Shown piece by piece: positions 5,273-9,648 of a stretch of 9,648 nt of DNA (position 1 is the stretch's first letter; every line of letters begins with the position of its first letter). A program made the position numbers and the translations under genes. Source of the DNA: Anaerolineae bacterium (GTDB taxonomy: Bacteria > Chloroflexota > Anaerolineae > B4-G1 > SLSP01); assembly GCA_016934645.1 (NCBI GenBank), contig JAFGSL010000263.1:1-9648 (forward strand), written 5' to 3'. The notes beneath the pieces are model-generated. The model did not search any database, was not told the DNA's origin, and worked only from the letters and a program-made list of their open reading frames with translations.

Positions 5273-6603
5273 TGTGTTACCTGCAGCGCAATTACTGTCC
5301 CATCCATCTTGGCCACAACAAACGTGAGATCGTCCGCGCCGATGATGGTGAAGACACGCGTTTTGTCGTCTCCGAGGACGTCACTCAGCGGCAAGGAAAC
5401 CGGCTCGTCAGTGGTGTGGAGGATGACAGTTGTCGCATCCGCCGCTGGTTCGAGCCCCGTCAGAATCTCCATCAGGGAAGCCCCTTGTAGCTTTTGCGGA
5501 CCATTGCCCACATCCAGGGTGGTACTGTCCATCTCGAATTGCCAATCGTTGGGGTCGAAAGACGTGGGCTTGCCAAGCGCGCCGGTGATCTCCAGCGTCG
5601 CCGCTGGGATGACGGTGAGGCTGCTCACCCCGCGCACTTGCGCTTTGGGATTTGCTGCGCCGACGATGTCGTATGTGGTCTGGTCGCCGTTACCTTGGGA
5701 AGCCAACAGCAAGTTGTCGTTGTCTTGTACTTCATCCAAGCTGATGAAGAAGGCGTAGCCATCGGTGGCGCGGATGAGGAGCAGGCCCGCGTCGGCGCGC
5801 GGTTGCGCCTGTGCGACTAAGTCGCGTAGGGAAATGCCGGTATAACGCGTGGTGTCTCCGGTGGTGATGGTGGGTAGATCGCTGTGTTCTGTGGGGTAGC
5901 TGTAGGGTGCGTCCACCGCTCCATCGATAGCAATCTCCGTAGGGCTGCGGAGCGCGCCGCGTAAGTAGATAAACAGCACCCCTGCCAGCAGCACGGCGCT
6001 GATCAAGAAAATGGTATAGGTGCGGCGGTGCACCGGGTGTACCGGGCGGTCTTTGACGACGCCGGTGCGGCGCAGCGTTCTCATCAGCACGTGGCCTAGG
6101 AATCCGGCGAAAACGACGCCCGACAGCCCTGCGACAACACTCAGCAACAGAATTGCCCCATAGGAAAGGATATCGGCTGGTAGCACGGCAAAAAGTTGAA
6201 AGATGATGACGTTTGAGAGTGAGGCCAATCCTCCGGCAAGCAGATAGCCGGGCATGCGATCCTTGTCGCGAAAGGGCAAGAAACCCACGTCCACTGAAAT
6301 ACCGGCGGCGATATCCACGAGCACGACAAGCAATCCGTGGGGGTTGCCGCTGAGGAGTTCCACCATACCCTTGAGAATGCCGGCGACCGTTCCTGCCCCC
6401 TGTTTACCGGTCAGCCCTACGGCCAATGTCAGCCAGAGGACGTGCATCCCGGCGGCCCACTGCATTGCACCGGGAATTCCAATAAACGATTGAACAATGC
6501 GGCCGACCGCGCTGATGTAGGTGCTTGTCACGCCGCCTAGAGCGGCCAGCGCCGCCATCATCAGCAGGTCGCGCGTGGAGAAATAGTATCGGTTCTTTTG
6601 CAT
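5248..6603 (-). CDS. ECF S component (YkoE-like) fused to two extracytoplasmic SUOX-like domains
   Basis: A 451-aa protein. Residues 1-180 are a hydrophobic substrate-capture module of the YkoE family (PF09819-like), with the family-like stretch KQGAGTVAGILKGMVELLSG followed by NPHG (67-90). A further membrane span lies at 197-214, then two SUOX-like domains: one from about 220 (IAIDGAVDAPYSY..., DGY at 281-283) and a second from about 338 (LEITGALGKP...). Known YkoE proteins are near 200 aa, so the C-terminal half is an addition that should face outside. YkoE/YkoD/YkoC import the thiamin precursor hydroxymethylpyrimidine, but here the leader is not a TPP riboswitch, so another ligand is likely; molybdenum cofactor or a pterin precursor is my hypothesis. 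ATG 6603 has a GGAG at 6613-6610 with a 6-nt spacer. First gene of the operon; its stop lies in a repeat. Confidence 0.8.
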   Translation of the reverse strand: MQKNRYYFSTRDLLMMAALAALGGVTSTYISAVGRIVQSFIGIPGAMQWAAGMHVLWLTLAVGLTGKQGAGTVAGILKGMVELLSGNPHGLLVVLVDIAAGISVDVGFLPFRDKDRMPGYLLAGGLASLSNVIIFQLFAVLPADILSYGAILLLSVVAGLSGVVFAGFLGHVLMRTLRRTGVVKDRPVHPVHRRTYTIFLISAVLLAGVLFIYLRGALRSPTEIAIDGAVDAPYSYPTEHSDLPTITTGDTTRYTGISLRDLVAQAQPRADAGLLLIRATDGYAFFISLDEVQDNDNLLLASQGNGDQTTYDIVGAANPKAQVRGVSSLTVIPAATLEITGALGKPTSFDPNDWQFEMDSTTLDVGNGPQKLQGASLMEILTGLEPAADATTVILHTTDEPVSLPLSDVLGDDKTRVFTIIGADDLTFVVAKMDGTVIALQVTQIEVDGSQ

Positions 6604-6613
6604 GGTGTACTCC

Positions 6614-6637
6614 GTTGGAATGTTCGAACATTCAAAC
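6614..6637. repeat. Short 8-nt repeat containing a 16-bp perfect palindrome
   Basis: Three octamers (gttggaat, gttcgaac, attcaaac) lie between the terminator and the S-component ribosome binding site. Within them gaatgttcgaacattc (6618-6633) is a perfect palindrome. It could be an operator, but the octamer period suggests it is another of the boundary repeats. Confidence 0.4.
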
Positions 6638-6641
6638 GCAA

Positions 6642-6672
6642 ATAAAAAACGGCATCCAGGAAAGGATGCCGT
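6642..6672 (-). terminator. Intrinsic terminator in the operon leader
   Basis: On the minus strand a 9-bp perfect stem (ACGGCATCC, 6672-6664, with GGATGCCGT, 6657-6649) and a 6-nt loop are followed by TTTTTT. It stands between the riboswitch-like element and the S-component start codon, as expected for transcriptional attenuation of the ECF operon. Confidence 0.85.
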
Positions 6673-6699
6673 CTTGCATCGTGTGAATGCACGCGATTA

Positions 6700-6812
6700 G
6701 ACCTGCGGCACATCTCCTTTCCAAGGTTGGGAGGCACAGCCGTTTCCCGCTATACCCTACCGGTCGTAATCCATGAGCGCTGCTTTTAGGTAATACGACT
6801 CGGAGATGTCGT
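6700..6812 (-). promoter_or_regulatory. Structured leader resembling the Moco (molybdenum cofactor) riboswitch
   Basis: On the minus strand, P1 is ACATCTCC (6809-6802) pairing with GGAGATGT (6717-6710), followed by GTGCCGCAGGT. Inside are a GTCGTA/TACGAC stem with a CCTAA...ATGG internal loop resembling the 11-nt tetraloop receptor, a GGAAAC hairpin that can form a GAAA tetraloop, and GCCTCCC with GGAAAGGAG near the 3' side. These elements and their order fit my recollection of the Moco RNA motif (RF01055). There is no TPP-type CTGAGA and no cobalamin box. The 3' strand of P1 (6714-6706) can instead pair with the terminator's 5' arm, so ligand binding should favour termination (OFF switch). 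The family assignment is from memory of the consensus. Confidence 0.65.
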
Positions 6813-6829
6813 TTGGATAATTCAATATG

Positions 6830-6866
6830 ATGTTAGCATGGTTTTAGAATTGTGCAAATATGTCAA
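6830..6866 (-). promoter_or_regulatory. Candidate promoter of the ECF operon
   Basis: An extended -10, TGC-TAACAT (6838-6830), lies 16 nt after TTGCAC (6857-6852), and would start transcription near 6822, just upstream of the riboswitch P1. A perfect TTGACA (6866-6861) is also present but has no good -10 at standard spacing. Confidence 0.4.
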
Positions 6867-6881
6867 GAGTGCTGGCCTTGG

Positions 6882-6910
6882 TTGACTAAATTAACAAATC
6901 GGTAGAGAAT
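6882..6910 (+). promoter_or_regulatory. Candidate promoter of the hexosaminidase-kinase operon
   Basis: TTGACT (6882-6887) and GAGAAT (6905-6910) are separated by 17 nt and lie about 70 nt before the hexosaminidase start, facing away from the ECF operon. Five of six and four of six positions match the sigma-70 consensus. Confidence 0.4.
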
Positions 6911-6981
6911 CCAAGCAATCTAAGTGTTTGCGCTGGATCTATATGTCCTGTACAAAGAAGAAATCGCGATTGGAGGTTACT

Positions 6982-8544
6982 ATGTCGAAGATAACGATCG
7001 TGCCGGCACCTTCACACGTTGTGCTAGGTGAGGGGGCGTTTGTGTTGACGGCGGACACGGTGCTAGTCGCTGCTGGGTCTGCCGCTGAGGTTGCAAAGCT
7101 GTTCGCCGAACAGATCGCACCGGCGACCGGATTTGCGCTGCCGCTAAAGGATGCACCGGACGATGCTCATCCCGTGATTGCCTTCGTGCTGGATGAAGCT
7201 GCCATGGACTTGGGTGCGGAAAGCTATCGCCTGACCGTGACACCCTCCCGTGTAACGGCGTATGCATCGAAGCCGGCGGGATTGTTCTACGCGGCGCAAT
7301 CGTTGCGCCAACTGCTGCCGCCGGAAATTTTCCACTCCGCGCAGGTGGCGGATATCGCCTGGACGATCCCGTGTGTGGAAATCGATGACGTTCCGCGCTT
7401 TGGTTGGCGTGGTGCGATGTTGGATGTGTGCCGCCACTTTATGCCGAAGGACTTTGTCCTACGCTTCATCGATCTGCTGGCACTGCACAAGCTCAACACC
7501 TTTCACTGGCATCTCACCGATGATCAGGGCTGGCGCATCGAGATCAATAAGTACCCGCAGTTGACCGAGGTGGGGGCGTGGCGCAAAGAATCGCTGGTTG
7601 GACGGATGCGCCGCGATGAGGCAATGGTTTTCGATGGCGTCCCGCACGGTGGATTCTATACGCAGGATGACATTCGCGAAGTTGTTGCCTATGCCCAGGC
7701 GCGCCACATCACCATTGTGCCGGAGATTGAGATGCCCGGTCACGCGCAGGCGGCGATTGCGGCCTACCCGGAACTGGGCAATGACGTTCTCAGAGAACCG
7801 CTCGAGGTACGCACGTACTGGGGTATCAGTGAAAACGTGTTCAACGTCGAAGAGAGCACCATCGCGTTTTTGCAGGACGTTTTGACTGAAGTCCTGGATT
7901 TGTTTCCCAGCACGTTTATCCACGTCGGAGGTGACGAAGCCCCGAAGATGCAGTGGCAAGCCAGTCCGGCAGCGCGGGCGCGGATGCAAGCGTTGGGCCT
8001 GCACGACGAAGAGGAATTGCAAAGCTACTTCATCCGCCGGATGGATGACTTCCTCACGTCTCACGGGCGGCGACTGGTCGGATGGGACGAAATCCTGGAG
8101 GGCGGCCTGGCCGAAAATGCCACGGTGATGTCCTGGCGCGGTGTCCAGGGTGGGGTGGCGGCAGTTAGCGCCGGTCACGATGTGGTGATGGCACCCAACA
8201 CGTTCACCTATTTTGATTATTACCAATCGGGGGACCGCGACCAGGAACCATTGGCAATTGGCGGTTACATTCCATTGGAAGGTGCGTACGCCTTCGAACC
8301 GGTGTGTGAGGGGATTGACGAAGCCCACGCGCATCACGTTCTGGGCGGGCAAGGGCAGTTGTGGACGGAGTATATCCCTACGCCAGAGCACGTCGAATAT
8401 ATGGGCTTCCCGCGTCTGTGCGCCCTTGCGGAAGCCGTGTGGACGCCCGCCGAGGGCAAGGATTACGCAGATTTTCTCACTCGCTTGGAAGAGCATCTGC
8501 GTCGGCTGGACGGGATGAACGTGCACTATCGTCGGTTGGATTGA
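6982..8544 (+). CDS. GH20 beta-N-acetylhexosaminidase (cytoplasmic)
   Basis: A 520-aa glycoside hydrolase family 20 enzyme (EC 3.2.1.52 activity expected) that removes terminal N-acetylglucosamine or N-acetylgalactosamine by substrate-assisted catalysis. Start at ATG 6982 after a GGAGG (6972-6976); an earlier in-frame ATG (6928) lacks one. An N-terminal GH20b-like domain (about 1-130) precedes the TIM barrel, with RGAMLDVCRHF, HWHLTDDQGWR (from 175), PEIEMPGH (247-254), and the catalytic Asp-Glu pair in HVGGDEAP (D318-E319), then later substrate-pocket Trp residues (GQGQLWTEY). No signal peptide is seen, so it should act inside the cell on imported or recycled amino-sugar oligosaccharides. 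A sugar kinase gene follows after 45 nt, suggesting an operon for sugar use. Substrate preference cannot be told from sequence. Confidence 0.93.
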   Translation: MSKITIVPAPSHVVLGEGAFVLTADTVLVAAGSAAEVAKLFAEQIAPATGFALPLKDAPDDAHPVIAFVLDEAAMDLGAESYRLTVTPSRVTAYASKPAGLFYAAQSLRQLLPPEIFHSAQVADIAWTIPCVEIDDVPRFGWRGAMLDVCRHFMPKDFVLRFIDLLALHKLNTFHWHLTDDQGWRIEINKYPQLTEVGAWRKESLVGRMRRDEAMVFDGVPHGGFYTQDDIREVVAYAQARHITIVPEIEMPGHAQAAIAAYPELGNDVLREPLEVRTYWGISENVFNVEESTIAFLQDVLTEVLDLFPSTFIHVGGDEAPKMQWQASPAARARMQALGLHDEEELQSYFIRRMDDFLTSHGRRLVGWDEILEGGLAENATVMSWRGVQGGVAAVSAGHDVVMAPNTFTYFDYYQSGDRDQEPLAIGGYIPLEGAYAFEPVCEGIDEAHAHHVLGGQGQLWTEYIPTPEHVEYMGFPRLCALAEAVWTPAEGKDYADFLTRLEEHLRRLDGMNVHYRRLD

Positions 8545-8589
8545 TAACGCCTACAATTGATCAAAATTTATACGAGGAGGAAACAGACT

Positions 8590-9648
8590 ATGAAATACGG
8601 CATGAACCTGAAACCGTCCGCTGAGGGCGAACTGCAAGACCAGGGCCTGGACCTGGTATCACTGGGTGGGCTGATCCACCGGTTGGACCCGGGCGTCATC
8701 CCCTTTCGGAAGGCGACCCACTGCGATATTCACGTGAGCGGTGGCGAGTTTAACGTGGCCGCGAATCTGTCGGACTGCTTCCGCTTGCGAACGGGCATCG
8801 TCTCGGCGATGGTGGACTATCCCATCGGCGATTTGATCGCAGAGCGCGTGCGCGCGATGGGTGTTATCCCCTTCTACAAGCACTTTGAGCACAACGGCGT
8901 GACCGGTCCGAACATGGCCACGGTCTACAGCGACCGCGGGCAGGGTGTGCGTGCACCGGTGGTGTTCTACAACCGCTGCAACGAGGCCGCCGCGCAGCTT
9001 AAGCCGGGGGACTTCGATTGGGGCAAGATTTTTGGAGGCCGCACGCGCTGGTTCCACAGCGGCGGCATTTTCGCCGCACTGTCCGAAACCACGGGCGAGC
9101 TGATCATCGAGGGCATGAAGGCCGCCAAAGCTGCGGGCGCTATCACCTCCATTGATCTCAACTACCGCGCCAAGCTCTGGAACCGCTGGGGCGGGCACGA
9201 GATCGCCCTGAAGATGCTCCGGGGCATCGTGGAAAACGTCGACGTCATCGTCGGCAACGCAGAGGATTTGCAGATGGGCCTCGGCATCCCCGGCCCCCAG
9301 GTCGCGGCGAAGTCCAAGCTGGACCCGAGTGTCTTCTTTGGCATGATTGATAAAGTGACCGATCTGTACCCGAACGTCAAGGTGGTGGCGACCACGTTGC
9401 GCGAGGTGCATTCCACCAACCACCATAGCTGGGGGGCGGTTGCCTGGATTAACGGTAAAACCTACCAGTCGCCTACCTGCGAGCTTGATGTGCTGGATCG
9501 CGTCGGTGGCGGGGATGGCTATGCTGCCGGGTTCTTTTACGGCCTGTTGTCCGGCGCGTCGGAGCAGGAAGCGGTCAACCTGGGGTGGGCGCACGGCGCG
9601 TTGCTGACCACCTTCCCCGGCGATACGACGATGGCGACGCTCGAACAG
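8590..9648 (+). CDS. PfkB-family sugar kinase, 2-keto-3-deoxygluconate kinase-like (3' end outside window)
   Basis: 353 codons are visible, open to the window edge. ATG 8590 has a strong GAGGAGG (8574-8580) at 9 nt. This is a ribokinase/PfkB-fold ATP-dependent kinase: GGEFNVAANLS (51-61) is the substrate-side signature, and DRVGGGDGYAAGFFYGLL (303-320) is the PfkB C-terminal signature with catalytic base D309; it has GGGD where DTxGAGD is usual. SIDLNYRAKLW and VIVGNAEDL also fit the family. The overall pattern resembles 2-dehydro-3-deoxygluconokinases, but PfkB specificities are hard to assign and an amino-sugar or other hexose substrate is possible given the hexosaminidase upstream. The family is usually 300-370 aa, so only a short tail should be missing. 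Confidence 0.85.
   Translation, partial: MKYGMNLKPSAEGELQDQGLDLVSLGGLIHRLDPGVIPFRKATHCDIHVSGGEFNVAANLSDCFRLRTGIVSAMVDYPIGDLIAERVRAMGVIPFYKHFEHNGVTGPNMATVYSDRGQGVRAPVVFYNRCNEAAAQLKPGDFDWGKIFGGRTRWFHSGGIFAALSETTGELIIEGMKAAKAAGAITSIDLNYRAKLWNRWGGHEIALKMLRGIVENVDVIVGNAEDLQMGLGIPGPQVAAKSKLDPSVFFGMIDKVTDLYPNVKVVATTLREVHSTNHHSWGAVAWINGKTYQSPTCELDVLDRVGGGDGYAAGFFYGLLSGASEQEAVNLGWAHGALLTTFPGDTTMATLEQ

Noticed and set aside
4807..5490. 227-codon plus-strand frame over the ATPase and S-component genes
   Set aside because: Antisense to Walker and Q-loop coding sequence; no ribosome binding site or recognisable domain.
6618..6633. LexA/SOS box
   Set aside because: The half-sites are in the order GTTC-GAAC with no spacer, the reverse of the GAAC-N4-GTTC type box.
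6700..6812. TPP or cobalamin riboswitch as the identity of the leader
   Set aside because: TPP was expected for a YkoE-type S component, but CTGAGA and the pyrophosphate-site sequence are missing; the cobalamin B12-box is also missing. The observed elements fit the Moco motif better.
7459..8526. Long open frame (355 codons) antisense to the hexosaminidase
   Set aside because: It lies wholly opposite a clear GH20 gene with catalytic motifs, reads as His/Arg/Val-rich sequence with no recognisable domain, and is a typical shadow in GC-rich DNA.
8545..8589. Terminator between the hexosaminidase and kinase genes
   Set aside because: No hairpin followed by a T-run is visible in this 45-nt gap, which instead carries the kinase ribosome binding site; cotranscription is more likely.
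8659..9594. Long open frame (311 codons) antisense to the sugar kinase
   Set aside because: The plus-strand frame has the PfkB signatures and a strong ribosome binding site; the antisense product shows no family pattern.

Overview
The window looks like chromosomal DNA of an uncultured or little-studied bacterium, most likely a member of the Chloroflexota (Anaerolineae-like). This is inferred from GC-rich codon use, the type of ECF transporter, the standalone sulfite-oxidase-fold (SUOX-fold) proteins, and the short-period (7-8 nt) degenerate repeats at nearly every gene boundary. No marker gene settles the taxonomy.

Left two thirds (about 6866 down to 66, minus strand): one apparent operon. 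From its promoter it contains a structured leader resembling the molybdenum-cofactor (Moco) riboswitch followed by an intrinsic terminator; a YkoE-type ECF substrate-binding (S) membrane protein fused to two extracytoplasmic SUOX-like domains; a double ECF ATPase; the ECF T transmembrane protein; a membrane-anchored diheme c-type cytochrome with SUOX-like domains; a lipoprotein of the alkaline phosphatase/phosphodiesterase superfamily; and a small lipoprotein that is a single SUOX-like domain. A further gene may start at the left edge. The four extracytoplasmic or exposed proteins share a recurring DGY-type SUOX-like pattern. A Moco-like riboswitch in front of an ECF importer suggests an uptake or salvage system for molybdenum cofactor, a pterin precursor or its metal. 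That function is a hypothesis.

The operon is also marked by ten tracts of degenerate 7- or 8-nt tandem repeats. They lie between genes, supply stop codons and C-terminal residues to several genes, encode the N-terminus of the T component, and form the linker between the two ATPase halves.

Right third (6882 to 9648, plus strand): a divergently transcribed carbohydrate pair, a cytoplasmic GH20 beta-N-acetylhexosaminidase and a PfkB-family sugar kinase resembling 2-keto-3-deoxygluconate kinase that runs off the window. They are probably cotranscribed. The regulatory region between the two operons (6604-6981) holds both promoters, the riboswitch and the terminator.
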